A DNA stretch of 64,000 bases from Monoplex corrugatus (Eukaryota > Mollusca > Gastropoda > Littorinimorpha > Ranellidae), in NCBI GenBank assembly GCA_030674185.1, contig CM060307.1, positions 57,916,481 through 57,980,480 on the forward strand. Direction: 5' to 3'. Of this stretch, positions 1 to 10,790 are shown one piece after another; positions within the stretch are counted from its first letter, which is position 1; every line of letters starts with the position of its first letter. Under the pieces are notes generated by a model. The model did not search any database. It saw only the letters and a list, made by a program, of their open reading frames with translations, and had not been told where the DNA came from. The translations under genes and the position numbers were made by a program.

Positions 1-319
1 GTCTTATGATACAACTTGCACGACATTCCCCTGTCTTTTTGGCAGTCACATGCTCCATCTTCCTTATGGTCCGGCTTGGGGCCGTGCCTTTTTGTCCGGC
101 GGTGGTTTCACCCTCTGCGTGGCCCCTCCTCGCCTTTTTTCCCTCCTGTCCTCCCCATCGCCATTTGCGTGTGCTGTTTGCACAACATTGGAGTCTTGGT
201 CAGTGTTGGCTTGCTACCTTGGTGACTGGTGGGTGTGCGTTTGGGTTTGATTTTGATGTTGGGATTTGACACGTTGGGAATGCCACTGCTACCGTTGTTG
301 TTGGTATTATCATTTATTA
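1..319. other. Unassigned sequence
   Basis: No recognisable gene, repeat or RNA. Moderately GC-rich single-copy-looking DNA; short open frames here show no domain or motif that I recognise. Confidence 0.4.
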
Positions 320-565
320 TTTACTAGGTACTATTATTATTACTATTATTATCATTATTATTATTATTATTGGTGGTGGTGGTGTTGGTGTTATCATAGG
401 TGTTATCATCGTCGTCATTGTTGTGGTTATTACTATCATTCATATTATCAATAGTATTATTCTTTGTTTTACCATCATTGTTATTGGACGGGCTTGTGGG
501 GTGGCTGGGGACATAGGGGGTGGGCGATGTGCTTGTGGTGATGGTGGACAGGGGATGGATTCGCG
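320..565. repeat. Degenerate ATT/GGT trinucleotide tract and flank
   Basis: Runs of ATT give way to GGT and GTT triplets at about 320-460. The rest, to 565, is GT/GG-rich with no coding signal that I recognise. Confidence 0.6.
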
Positions 566-608
566 TGGGGTGTGGTCACCGGCGCCATGCAGTGGGGCAC
601 ATAATGAT
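566..608 (+). mobile_element. 3' end of GATGAT-tailed LINE (family G)
   Basis: The stretch CGCCATGCAGTGGGGCAC followed by a TGATGATGATG tail matches the conserved 3' terminus of the family G LINE copies ending near 3505, 12016, 30776, 31105 and 33994. Only about 40 bp is recognisable, so this would be an extreme 5' truncation. The assignment rests on terminal similarity alone. Confidence 0.45.
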
Positions 609-880
609 GATGATGAGGATGGCGGCGACAATGGTGGCGGTGGGGATGATAGTGATGGAAATTTTGATGAATGTGATGGCAGCGATGATGGTGAGGATGA
701 TAGTGATGATGATTGCTGTCGTTGTTATTATTACTGTTGTTGTTTTTGCTGGTGTTGTGGTTGAGGCTGGTGTCTTCGTCGTCTTCTTCGTTGTTGTTGT
801 TGTTGCTGTCGTTGTCGTTGTCGTTGTTGTCATTGTGGTGATGATGATGGTGGTTAACATGATTGTTGTTCTCTTGGCTA
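600..880. repeat. Imperfect GAT/GTT/GTC trinucleotide tract
   Basis: About 280 bp of imperfect triplets (GATGAT, GGTGAT, GTTGTT, GTCGTT) continuing directly from the LINE-type 3' tail. It opens long low-complexity frames on both strands, which are not genes. Confidence 0.7.
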
Positions 881-984
881 CAATTATTAGTGTCACATAT
901 AATGTTACATCTATGTTAGCATTTAGAGTAATAATGCGTAAGTTTGTTTGCCTCGTAGCTGTTCAAATCTAAAGTAGTGCAGTT

Positions 985-1121
<137 letters not shown>

Positions 1122-1308
1122 GAGTACGTTCCACTGTATTGATGCACAAAACGACATGGTTTTTTTTAGATGGTGCCTGCAAAAGCAAAAACTCGCATTG
1201 TTGATTTTTATTTACCTTAGCAGTCTCCTGATTGTTGTTATTTAAGTTGCTTTTCATGAAAACTGTTGAGCGGAATGCACATTAGCGTCTATTTGTTAAC
1301 AGAAAACT

Positions 1309-1449
1309 TGCTACTGGCTGACATTCATCAATTTTTGTTTGAACTCGACAGTGTTATAAATGCGATTGAATATTTGAAATACCAAACATCGTGGTTACCA
1401 TAATTTCGAACAATGTTCGGTATTTGTAAGCAGCTTTTCGGGTTTAGCA

Positions 1450-1450
<1 letters not shown>
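1309..1450 (+). repeat. Dispersed repeat DR1, copy 1
   Basis: About 140 bp, closely matched by 4685-4812. Shared landmarks include CATCAATTTTTGTTTGAACT, the ATCGTGGTTA core and a short GAAC..GTTC hairpin. Both copies end in TTAGCATCT and run straight into a (TC)n tract, and both have a (TG)n tract upstream. No coding capacity. It could be a SINE or MITE with a (CT)n tail; I do not recognise the family. Confidence 0.75.
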
Positions 1451-1484
<34 letters not shown>

Positions 1485-1749
1485 ACTCGCCGCTCTCTCT
1501 CTCTCTCTAGCGCTCTCTCTCTCTAGCACGCTCTCTCTCTAGCTCTCTCTCTCTCTCTCACACATGCACACAGATACATACACACACGCGCACGCACGCG
1601 CGTGCGCGCGAGCTGGTGCAAGCTCGCACGTACACGTATCTTGCACACACACTTACACACTCACGCACGCACGCATTACCCACAAACACACATACACACA
1701 CACACGCGCGCGCGCGCGCACGCACACACACACGCACACACACACACAC

Positions 1750-1794
<45 letters not shown>

Positions 1795-1797
1795 ACT
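1451..1797. repeat. (TC)n then (CA)n/(CG) microsatellites
   Basis: Interrupted (TC)n at 1451-1559 followed by (CA)n with CGCG interruptions at 1560-1797. Confidence 0.95.
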
Positions 1798-1804
1798 TGC
1801 CTAA

Positions 1805-1875
1805 TCCCCATAGGACACGAACCTACGATCTCCGCGTTATCAGCATGGTTCTGTAACCAACTGAGCTTATGGACC
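1805..1875 (-). pseudogene. tRNA-Ile(GAT)-like pseudogene or SINE head
   Basis: Read on the minus strand, this 71-nt stretch has an A-box-like AGCTCAGTTGGTTA, an anticodon loop CTGATAA (anticodon GAT, Ile), a five-pair T stem and T loop around GGTTCGTGTCC, and a partly paired acceptor stem. The two outermost acceptor pairs and part of the D stem are broken, so a functional tRNA is unlikely. It may be the head of a tRNA-derived SINE. Confidence 0.55.
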
Positions 1876-2679
1876 ATCTCAAGAAATGTAAATGAGATAA
1901 ATAGTAAAATAGATAGATAGATAAATATATAAACAAACAAACGAAGGTGCACTGACTTGGAAGGTATTTTGGAGGGGAAGGAACAATCCCTATCCCAAAC
2001 ACTCTTCTCCTTAACAGAGTGTTTAGCCACAAGGCCACTTGCTAGCTTGCAGCAACCAATAGATCTGTGTCTAGAGGATGAGAGAGAGGGAGAGAGAGAG
2101 AGAGGGTGAGAGAGAGGGAGAGAGAGGGTGAGCTGAGAAAGAGAGAGAAAGAGAGAGAGGGTGAGACAGAGGGAGAGAGAGAGGGGGGGGAGAGAAGAGA
2201 GAGAAAGAGGGTGATACCGAGAGAGGGTGAGATCGAGAGAGAGAGAGAGAGGGTGTGTGTGAGAGAGAGAGAGAGGGTGACTGAGAGAGAGTGAAAGAGA
2301 GAGAGAGAGGGTGAGAGAGCGGGTGAGAGCGAGAAGAGAGAGAGGGCGAGAGAGACAGAGAGGGTGGGAAGGGGGTGGAAAGGGGGTCGCCGCGGGGAAT
2401 ACTAAAACACAGATTACATGCGTGAACGGTTCAAGAGGAGCTTGGCATCAATGTCCAGATGACTGTAAATGGCAAAGGTGGCTCAGCAGGGGGCAAAGAG
2501 CAATGAGACAAGTGATGAAACAATCACAGGAAAATGTCCATGATTGTATCAGCTTACTGCATCCCTTTTTCGGCCACTAACCCCGAACTTCCGGTTTAAG
2601 TTGTCTTCTGGGACATCGCGTTTTTCTTTTACTGTCAAACAGACATGCGTATGTGTGTATTTATTTTTTTATGCATATC

Positions 2680-2683
<4 letters not shown>
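1876..2683. repeat. (GA)n-rich tract with unassigned flanks
   Basis: A short GATA/AAAC run at 1905-1945, then an interrupted (GA)n block at about 2080-2375. Sequence from 2376 to 2683 is unassigned. Open frames here are low-complexity artefacts. Confidence 0.7.
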
Positions 2684-2764
<81 letters not shown>

Positions 2765-2840
2765 CTGTCTTTGTCTCTCTCTGTCTGTCTGTCTCTCTGT
2801 CTCTCTGTCTGTCTCTCTCTCTCTCTGTCTCTGTCTCTCT
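2684..2840. repeat. (TC)n/(TCTG)n microsatellite
   Basis: Pure (CT)n to about 2760, then mixed TCTG and TCTC units. Translates as poly-LS in one frame. Confidence 0.97.
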
Positions 2841-2881
2841 GAAGTCATCGTAATCAGCTAAAAGAAAAGAAGCCCTTCATG

Positions 2882-3505
2882 TAAAATAACAGTTCAGCAA
2901 ATGGCACAACATTCAGACAGGTTGATAAGTTTAAATATCTGGGAACGATCATGCCATCAGACGGCTGATGCACATCAGAAATAGCCAGCACCACTGGCCA
3001 AGCTAAAACAGCATTCAAGAAGATGAAAAGCGTTCTTACCAACAAAGGCCTATCATTTAACATCACGAAGAGAGTTTTTGAGTGTTATATAGAACCGATA
3101 TTGTTGTATGGTTGTGAGGCGTGAACAGTCAATGCGTGAAGTCAGAACAAAATTGAGGCAACTGAAATGTGGTTTCTAAGAAGAATGTTGAGAGTTCCAT
3201 GGACAGCAATGAAAACAAACGAGACAGTCTTGAAGGAGGCAGACACAAGAAGATTATTAATAAAGAAGATTAGGAAGAGACAAATAACATTTATAGGCCA
3301 TTTTATAAGGCAAGAGAAATTAGAACACCTGGTCACAAGAGGAAAGCTGGGAAGAAAGAGAGCACCAGGTAGACCCAGGGAGAAAATATTGGACGGACTT
3401 GCAGTGTGGCTGAGGACAGAGAGGGTGGGAAATGTATTTACAGAGACAAGGATAGATTCGTATGAAGGGCCATGATCGCCAACGCCATGCAGTAGGGCAC
3501 ACGAT
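2882..3505 (+). mobile_element. Family G LINE, 5'-truncated copy
   Basis: Remnant of an APE-type non-LTR retrotransposon, covering the part after the RT fingers and palm. Readable blocks include a TFRQVDKFKYLGTIM-type segment, the WFLRRMLRVPW motif, an ATFIGHF-like segment and a GRKRAPGRPREK motif, ending in MIANAMQ and a short GATGAT tail. The frame is broken by stops and indels. The LRVPWTA..TNE and GRPR motifs resemble RTE/BovB-type elements, so that clade label is provisional. Diverged from the copies at 6549, 11441 and 33.0-34.0 kb, hence old and non-autonomous. Confidence 0.85.
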
Positions 3506-4477
3506 GATCCTCGTATGTGAGGGAACTTTATCCTTTGTTGCCTTGAATACGTATGACAAAGTTGTCTAGTTAAACAGGATACTGAACCGAAGAAAGTGTC
3601 ATGAAAGAGTTTGTGGTTGTATATGAATACATTTTTTTATCTGCCCTTTCTGTTTTCCTAGTTCCATGGTACTTAGTGCGTCATCACATAGAAAGAGATT
3701 CCTTTGTTGACGTTAACATATACGTGATAACTGAAAGGTGTTTGCTAATGAGTCATTCGTCCTTTTATGCTTGAAAAAAAAAACACTCTTGAATAATCAC
3801 GATTAATTTCATTGTGAATGTGGGAGCATTAGTGCGCAAGCGGTTTGATTTGGTGCTATATAACTAACCCGTGCCACGTGATGGAGAACCAAAATTATGA
3901 AGTTTAGGTCTCTCTCGTGCAGCTTACGTATCTCACGAAAGACGTAAAATGAATTTTGCAGAAAAATGAAATGATAGTGACGGATGCAGTAACTCAATGT
4001 AAGTATTTTTAAACAGCGTGGAAAAAAATGGCATCACTTTCAGTTTCAAGACAGCACTGAGAATTTTGCGAAACGCTACCTTTTCTTTTTCGATTATTCT
4101 ACAGTACTCTATAATACTATTACAGTCCTGCAATCTGACAGGGAAAATGACTGTGATCGATGTTCTGTGTTCTTCTCACCTTTGAAATTACTGGACACTA
4201 CTGGACTGACCAGTCAATTTTAATCACATATCTCCTAGGCCTATATGATCGTTAGACCAGAACCAAAACCTCTTGGGCTTCGTGGTACCACTTTCACCTT
4301 TGACAGGACGACGCCATCCAGAATCTGCGCTTCCTGTGACAGACTAAGTCTTGAAACTGCTGAAACAGAACTTATGTACCAGTGTCATCATCACTGTGTC
4401 CAATGCAAACTTGACACGGTGAGGTGACGATACTGTGCCCTACAACAGTGTGCCTGTTCAAAACTGAATAAGTGAGT
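3506..4477. other. Unassigned sequence
   Basis: About 970 bp of AT-rich DNA with no gene, RNA or repeat family that I can support. Confidence 0.4.
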
Positions 4478-4665
4478 AGTGTGTGTGCGTGAGTGCGTGC
4501 CCGCGCGCGCGCGTTAGTGTGTGTGTGTGTGTGCGCACGCGCGCATGCGTGTGTGTGAGTGTGTTTGTGTATGTGTTCGTGCGCCCGTGCGTGGATCTAT
4601 GTGTGTATGCAATGTGTATGTGTGTGTGTGGTGTGTATGTAGTTGCTATGTGTGTGCATGTCCGT
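4478..4665. repeat. Degenerate (TG)n/(CG) microsatellite
   Basis: TG-rich tract with CGCG interruptions and a drifting GTGTAT end. It sits just upstream of DR1 copy 2, as (TG)n also does upstream of copy 1. Confidence 0.9.
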
Positions 4666-4684
4666 GAAATCTGTTGACAATTTG

Positions 4685-4826
4685 TTACTGGCTGGCATTC
4701 ATCAATTTTTGTTTGAACTCGACAGTGTTATAAAATCGATTGAATATTTGAAATACCGAACATCGTGGTTAACGTAATTTCGAACAGTGTTCGGTTTTTG
4801 CAACAAGTTGTTCGGATTTAGCATCT
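4685..4826 (+). repeat. Dispersed repeat DR1, copy 2
   Basis: Second copy of the element at 1309-1450, about 90 percent alike by eye. It shares the internal GAACAGTGTTCGG hairpin and the TTAGCATCT junction to a (TC)n tract. Confidence 0.75.
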
Positions 4827-4827
4827 T

Positions 4828-4910
<83 letters not shown>

Positions 4911-4948
4911 TTCTTTCTTTCTTCTCTCTCTCTCTTCTCTCTCTCTCG

Positions 4949-4981
<33 letters not shown>

Positions 4982-4984
4982 ACC
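4827..4984. repeat. (TC)n followed by (ACT)n
   Basis: (TC)n with TTTC interruptions, then about 12 ACT triplets at 4949-4984. Confidence 0.95.
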
Positions 4985-5947
4985 CATCAATGAAGATGAT
5001 GATGGACATGTCATTGTGGTTTGCATGTCGCAGTTGAACACTCGGAAGGACATACCTATGCCTACATACTCCTGTACGAGTATATACATTCAGTGTGAAC
5101 TTGAATTTCGTGAGTTGGACGCTTACGGCGTGTGCAATTGTTTTAACTTTTTCGCATGCTTTGTCTGCCGTGCAATATTCGGTCATGGAGGATTGGAAAG
5201 CAATATGCTTGTTACCAGGTCTTGAGCAGTTGGAGCGGGCTTTCTAGGTGACGAGATACGTTCTTTTAGCGTACAAAAACAGAAAGGGGGCCTGTACAGC
5301 AAGTGAAATTCCGAGAGGAAGGACGAGGGTTGTGGTAGGGTAAGGAAGACTAGGGACAGAGTTGTCTGTCGCGGTCATCTCGGCCTGCTTGCTATAGTAG
5401 AAAACAGCATGTAAGTCTCACGGCTGGTCTACGCTGACCTAATTAGACATTCCTTGGCTGGTCATTGTGGTTAAAAAACTCTTTTGGTCATTGTGGTTAA
5501 AACTGTATGGTCGTTGTGGTTTAAGAAAAAAATCAAGTCGTACTAAAAATATTTCTTTTTAATGCTCTATGGAAAACGAGAGCAGAACACAAAAAATATA
5601 GTACATATCAAGAACCCAACCACGCTGCGTGAGACAGAAATATGAAGGACTAAATTCCTTTAAAGGGACACGGTTGCGTGATTAGGACCTTGAAAGTGCT
5701 TCACGCATGTGAAACAAACAGTAGGTTATGTATGCTGGAGGCGTGACCCAAATTTGTAACAAACTAGATATAAAAGATATAAGAAAAATCCATGTTCAAA
5801 GAAATGTATGTTTTGGAGTCACAATTTAAAAAGAATTCACCCCTGAGTTTTGCTTGTGTGTTTGTTGGCTTGGCCTGACCAGTGATTTAAGTTTGGTAAC
5901 GATCCATTCAGACAGACCTGAGATATATGTGCTGTCACATTTTGTTT
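4985..5947. other. Unassigned sequence
   Basis: No gene that I recognise. At 5460-5525 there are three degenerate copies of a GGTCATTGTGGTTAAA unit. The remainder looks single-copy. Confidence 0.4.
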
Positions 5948-6017
5948 ACACACACACACACATACACACACACACGCACGCACGTGCACACACACGCACA
6001 TCACACACACACGCGCG

Positions 6018-6090
<73 letters not shown>
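5948..6090. repeat. (CA)n microsatellite
   Basis: Interrupted (CA)n with CGCG steps early, then a pure run. Confidence 0.97.
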
Positions 6091-6092
<2 letters not shown>

Positions 6093-6474
6093 TCACTCTT
6101 AAACATAAATCTCGTCACTTCATCTTGTATGCCGAGGCAAATCAACTGCATGCTATGCTGTGTGAAGCGTATAAATCTATAACCGAAGTTGCAGCAGGAA
6201 TGAAACAACCGAAAAGTGGACATCTTGGTATTCATGTTTTTTTAAAGTCATATGGAAGAGAAAGAAGGAAAGATGCGGCAGCGATCGTCCAGCCATAGCC
6301 ATCAAGCATCATGTGTGTCAGCTGTGCCAAGGACAGTCATTCAACAAACGGCCTGTTCAACCACAGCCGAAGCTGTTCAATATCCAACTGAGTCCATAAT
6401 CGAGAGCATCCACTGTCTAGTGTCTTAAGTCAGCACATGTGCCCACCTCCTTGTGCCTGAATCCCTTTCGTGTA
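6091..6474. other. Unassigned sequence
   Basis: No supported feature in about 380 bp. Confidence 0.4.
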
Positions 6475-7003
6475 TATCATGATCATGATGATGATGATGA
6501 TGATCATCATCATCATCATCATTATCATGATCATCATCATCATCATTATGTGCCCTGCCGCATGGCGTTGGCGATCATGGCCCTCCATACGAATCTATCT
6601 CTTGTCGCTGCAGGTACATCTCCCACCCTCTCTGTCCTCAGCCACCCTGCAAGTCCGTCCAATATTTTCTCCCTGGGTCTACCTGGTGTTCTCTTTCCCT
6701 CCAGCTTTCCTGTTGTGACTAGGTGCTCTAATTTCGTTTTCCTCATAAAATGTCCTATAAATATTGCTTGTCTTTTCCCAATCTTCTTTATTAAAGATCT
6801 TGCGCTTGCCTCTTTCAAGACTGTCTCGTTTGTTTTCTTTGCTGTCTATGGAACTCTCAACATTCTTCTTAGAAACCACATTTTCAGTTGGATAAATTTT
6901 GTTCTAACTTTGCGTGTTGACTGTCCACGCCTCACAACTGTGCAACAATATTGGTTCTATCTAACACTCAAGAACACTCTTCCTGATATTAATTGATAGA
7001 CAT
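6475..7003 (-). mobile_element. Family G LINE copy, minus strand, with ATC tail
   Basis: The minus strand reads the end of the family G LINE. Blocks seen are a Y..EP..NIVAQL-like segment, a KTKLEHLVTTGKLEGKR block, the GRPREKILDGLAGWL block and MIANAMRQGT at the 3' end near 6549. A (TGATGA)n-type tail follows on the minus strand and occupies 6475-6548. The reading frame is split. At its 5' end, near 7003, the copy abuts an inverted fragment of itself. Confidence 0.85.
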
Positions 7004-7050
7004 CAGGAAGAGAGTTCTTGAGCGTTATATAGAACCGTACATAACTGTTG
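7004..7050 (+). mobile_element. Inverted fragment of family G LINE
   Basis: ACATCAGGAAGAGAGTTCTT onwards is the + strand version of the sequence that ends the minus-strand copy at 6952-7000. The two form an inverted repeat of about 45 bp around 7003, suggesting a rearranged 5' end. Confidence 0.7.
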
Positions 7051-7165
7051 TGTATATATGCATGCAGGCTATCAAATAAGCGCGGTAAAGACCCTGTAAG
7101 CCATATCAATGTTTGATGTGTTATGGAAAGACGACAACATCCAGTATGCACACTCCAGTACTCCC
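7051..7165 (+). mobile_element. SINE-like repeat S3 (internal body)
   Basis: Contains the body sequence around GCAGGCTATCAAATAAGCG, then CCTGTAAGCCAT and GTTATGGAAAGACGACAAC, ending in AGTATGCACAC. The same body appears on the minus strand near 20380-20510 and 21040-21170. I associate this body with tRNA-derived SINEs of molluscs. No RNA polymerase III head is retained here. Confidence 0.6.
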
Positions 7166-7275
7166 CTTACCCCGTTTCAAGAGCTTGCCAGCGCTTCGAG
7201 TTTTGCGTAAACACCTGGCTGATAATTGCCGTTAGGTTTGGGTGGAACGCATGTGAAATAGTCCAAGTGCCATGA
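7166..7275 (+). repeat. Dispersed repeat DR2, copy 1
   Basis: Divergent copy of a roughly 120-bp repeat also seen at 23944-24060 (minus), 38812-38945 and 52808-52945. Shared blocks are CTTGCCAGC, GGGTTTTGCG-like, TGATAATTGC, TTTGGGTGGA and GCATGTG. Confidence 0.6.
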
Positions 7276-8065
7276 CTTTCTCATGAACAGATCCAGTCTT
7301 GGGGAAGGATGGTCACTGTAACGCCAGATCCATGTGGAACTGGATCTGATGTCTTGAGTATAATTCTAGACTGCCCTGCTCGCTCGCTGCCATCTTCATG
7401 TGTCCAGCATTCAGGTGACATCAGCTTGGTATCATGTGAACTAGAATCTTGGTCTCCCACCTCATCCGTCTGACACAGACTGTATGTCCTCCTGTCCTCC
7501 ACGCCCACCTCACGCCCCATAGCCATCCTGTTCCATCTTAAGACCTCACCCGCGTGTAAGATTTTGCTCAAGAAGTATCACTGGCACATTTGGGTAGGTA
7601 CGATCGAAACTGAATGCAGTGACTCACACTTGAAGATATTCCAAGGCAACATGAAATGTATACTCTTTTCACCGAAGGATCCGGAATGTCGGCAGAGGTA
7701 GGTACTGAGGAGGAGGAGAATCAGTGGCGAAGGTGGGGAGATGGTGGTCTGATGGTCACCTGGTTTTGTGTATCGGGCGAGGACGGTGGATGTAAACCAC
7801 ACCGACCGACCAAACTGACCTAAAAAGTAGTCCGTAAGTGGCAGCCATTGGTCCACTAGGAAAAGTACAATAACCCGGTTTAGATCCATACCCGTCGACT
7901 GTAGGTTTCCGCAAGGTATGAAAACCTGTTTGTATCCAAAGCAATAGACAGTTACTGAACAAACATTTTACAAGCAGATTTATTTGAAACTTTGAACATA
8001 GGGGATGTTATCCCTTCCCCTCTAAAGAGACTTATTATTATGAAGTACTCATTCCAGTTTATCAT
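7276..8065. other. Unassigned sequence
   Basis: About 790 bp with no supported feature; moderately long open frames on the minus strand have no motif that I recognise. Confidence 0.4.
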
Positions 8066-8345
8066 TCTTCTTCTTCTTCTTCTTCTTTTCTTCTTCTTCT
8101 TTTTATTAGTAGTAGAAGTGGTAGTAGTAGTAGTAGTAAAGTGGTAGTATTAGTAGTAGCAGTAGTAGTAGTAGCAGTAGCAGCAGTAGTAGTTGTAGTT
8201 GTAGTAGTAGTAGTAGTAGAACCAGCAGTAGTAGTAATAGTATCATTAATATTGTTATTGTTGTTGTTATTATTAGTAGTAGTAGTAGTAGTAGTAGCAG
8301 CAACAACAACAGCAGCAGCAGTAATAATAGTTCTGATTATCATAA
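8066..8345. repeat. (TTC)n and (AGT/GTT)n trinucleotide tract
   Basis: TTC triplets to about 8110, then about 230 bp of AGT, GTT and CAGCAG triplets. Confidence 0.95.
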
Positions 8346-8404
8346 TTATTATTATGAATCGATTTCGTATAGTGCTATGCTCCAAACTCATTTGGATTCA
8401 CTGT

Positions 8405-8537
8405 GCATTACATATACATCCATCCATCCATACATACATACATACATACATACAGACAGACAGACAGACAGACATGCATACATACATACATACATACATA
8501 TATACATACATACAGACAGACATACAGACAGACATAC
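8405..8537. repeat. (CATA)n/(CAGA)n tetranucleotide microsatellite
   Basis: Alternating blocks of CATA and CAGA. Translates as YIHTYIHT-type peptide, which is not a gene. Confidence 0.97.
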
Positions 8538-9335
8538 GTTTTTAGTGGAGCACGGAAAACTCAAACTGTAAGACGAGCAGACTACATTCCACTGTGTTGC
8601 TGCACAGACTGCAGATGTAGAGTAGATGTGTGCAGGCAGAAGAAAATGGAAACAAAACCTAAAGGCTATGACATCTGCAGGTGGCAAGACCCCAGTACAG
8701 TTCCACGTTTTCCAGAGCAACAGATTCTTAGCCTTGGTTTTCTTGCAATGCACACTTTTCATGGGACGAGGGTTGTGGAGTTTGTCATTTTGGGGATCTT
8801 TGCCATCACATGGCATCTGTGTTGATAGCGCATATGGAATTGACCGAGCCGTAACGCCATCTTGAGCAAAACTGAAACTGATACTGCAGCAGACAGTGTT
8901 TCTTTCTGGCTTGACACAAAAATCCAGGCAGTCACTTGGGGGATGTGGTAGGTGAGAACAAAAAGCCTGAAGAAGAGAAGGGGAAGGAGAGGAAAATGGG
9001 ACAGTTTTTTTGTTTGTTTTTTTTTTTTTTGGGGGGGGGGGGGAGGCGAGAAGACCAGCTTCTTTGTAAGTGACACTAGCTCGTTGACCTAACGAAATTG
9101 CCCCTCGTCCCTCCTCACCCCCCCGTAAACTTCTTCCTCCCCTACCAGTCTCCATCCCCACATTATGGGATGGTAGTGCTGTAGTCTGACACTAAAATAG
9201 GATAAAATCTGACATAGTCTTTCGAAGCATAGTGTCCTGTTACCACTTTACTACCGACACCAAAACCATGACTATTCTTCAAATGGTCAAGTTGTATTAT
9301 ATGAACAGTCTACTTTCTTCTTGGTCAGTGTCCGT
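8538..9335. other. Unassigned sequence
   Basis: No supported gene. Contains a poly(T)-poly(G) run at about 9006-9043. Confidence 0.4.
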
Positions 9336-9690
9336 TGTACTAACTAGCGGTGGTCTAGTGGTCAAATATCCCACGTAAGATACGAGCAGAGTTCAATTCC
9401 TGGTCAGACGAGGATTTTCATCCCTCTTCCCCCTCCACTAGACCTTGAATGAGAAGTTTTCGGATGAGACAGTAAGCCGAGATCCCATGTGTAGAATGCA
9501 CTTTGCGCGCGTAAAAATACCAACGGTTACACAGGAATTGATCCTGCCAAAATTATGCATGAAAATAATGCTTTCGCTGATAAACAAAAATACATACAGA
9601 CAGAAAAAGATATGGTGCTGCTCTGTGGCGACACGCTGTCCTGGGAAGAGTAGCCCGAACTTCACACAGTAAATCCGTTCATTTTTTTTT
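9336..9690 (+). mobile_element. tRNA-derived SINE S1
   Basis: The head has an A box (TGGTCTAGTGG) and a B-box-like GTTCAATTCC about 40 bp later. The body contains GGATGAGACAGTAAGCCGAG, ATGCACTTTGCGCGCGTAAA and a GGCGACACGCTGTCCTGGGA block, ending at CCCGAACTTCACACAG. This head-plus-body layout is typical of tRNA-derived SINEs, and I associate the body with gastropod genomes. A shorter relative lies at 47995-48215. Confidence 0.75.
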
Positions 9691-9769
9691 AAAAAAAAAA
9701 AAATGAGAAGAGATGAAGAGAAGAGAAGAAAAGAGAAAGAAGAGAATAGAAGAAAAGAGAAGAGAAGAG

Positions 9770-9849
<80 letters not shown>
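9691..9849. repeat. Poly(T)/poly(A) then (GA)n
   Basis: T8A12-type run, AGAAGAG drift, then pure (GA)n to 9849. Confidence 0.95.
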
Positions 9850-9851
<2 letters not shown>

Positions 9852-10308
9852 TGAAATACTAACACTAGTAGGAGAAAAAAGAATACCAGGGACTAACTTT
9901 TCAAACAGAAAAAGTGCAAGTTGTAGGACTTTGCCCCGAGAGAGGAATAGTAGCGGTATCTGCATTTGTAATAAACTTTCTCTCTCCACAAACACTTGAA
10001 ACCACTTTAAAGATTGTGGACATTATGCTGCTTTTCCTGCGATGAATTAGTAAGCCCTGTAGTTCCCATTATTATTGTGGCCCGCTATTATTAATTTAGT
10101 AGGGAATAAGCTGTCTGTAAAGAACCTAAAAACCTCGTTTAGGCCTGTACTGTTTTCGTGCACCTGACGGAACTAAAGGAATGAATGGTGACAAGTGTAT
10201 GCGTGCGTGAGTCATTAACAGACCGGTTTTCTGATCCAAATTTGGAGAGATCATCCATACATAATGGAGAAACATTTGACATCCTACCCCCAACTCTCTG
10301 TTTCTGTC
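9850..10308. other. Unassigned sequence
   Basis: No feature supported in about 460 bp. Confidence 0.4.
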
Positions 10309-10315
10309 TGTCTGT

Positions 10316-10375
<60 letters not shown>

Positions 10376-10435
10376 CACACACACACACACACACAAACAC
10401 ACATACTCACACACACACACACACACACACACGCA

Positions 10436-10483
<48 letters not shown>

Positions 10484-10532
10484 CCGACGGTAGGGAGGGA
10501 GGTGGAACCCAACTCCACACACAAAACTTCGA

Positions 10533-10602
<70 letters not shown>

Positions 10603-10634
10603 ACACACACACACACACACCCCACACACACACA

Positions 10635-10688
<54 letters not shown>

Positions 10689-10790
10689 CACACACACACA
10701 CACACACACACACACAACCGACGGTAGGGAGGGAGGGGGAACCCAACTCCACACCAAAACTTCGCTTAAAAAATTTAGATCGACGGCGGG
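10309..10790. repeat. (TC)n/(CA)n composite with duplicated 50-bp unique block
   Basis: (TC)n at 10309-10370 and (CA)n at 10376-10482, then a unique block at 10483-10533. A second (CA)n lies at 10534-10716 and a near-identical unique block at 10717-10766. The blocks share ACCGACGGTAGGGAGGGAGG and CCCAACTCCACAC..AAAACTTCG, so block plus (CA)n was duplicated in tandem. Confidence 0.9.
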
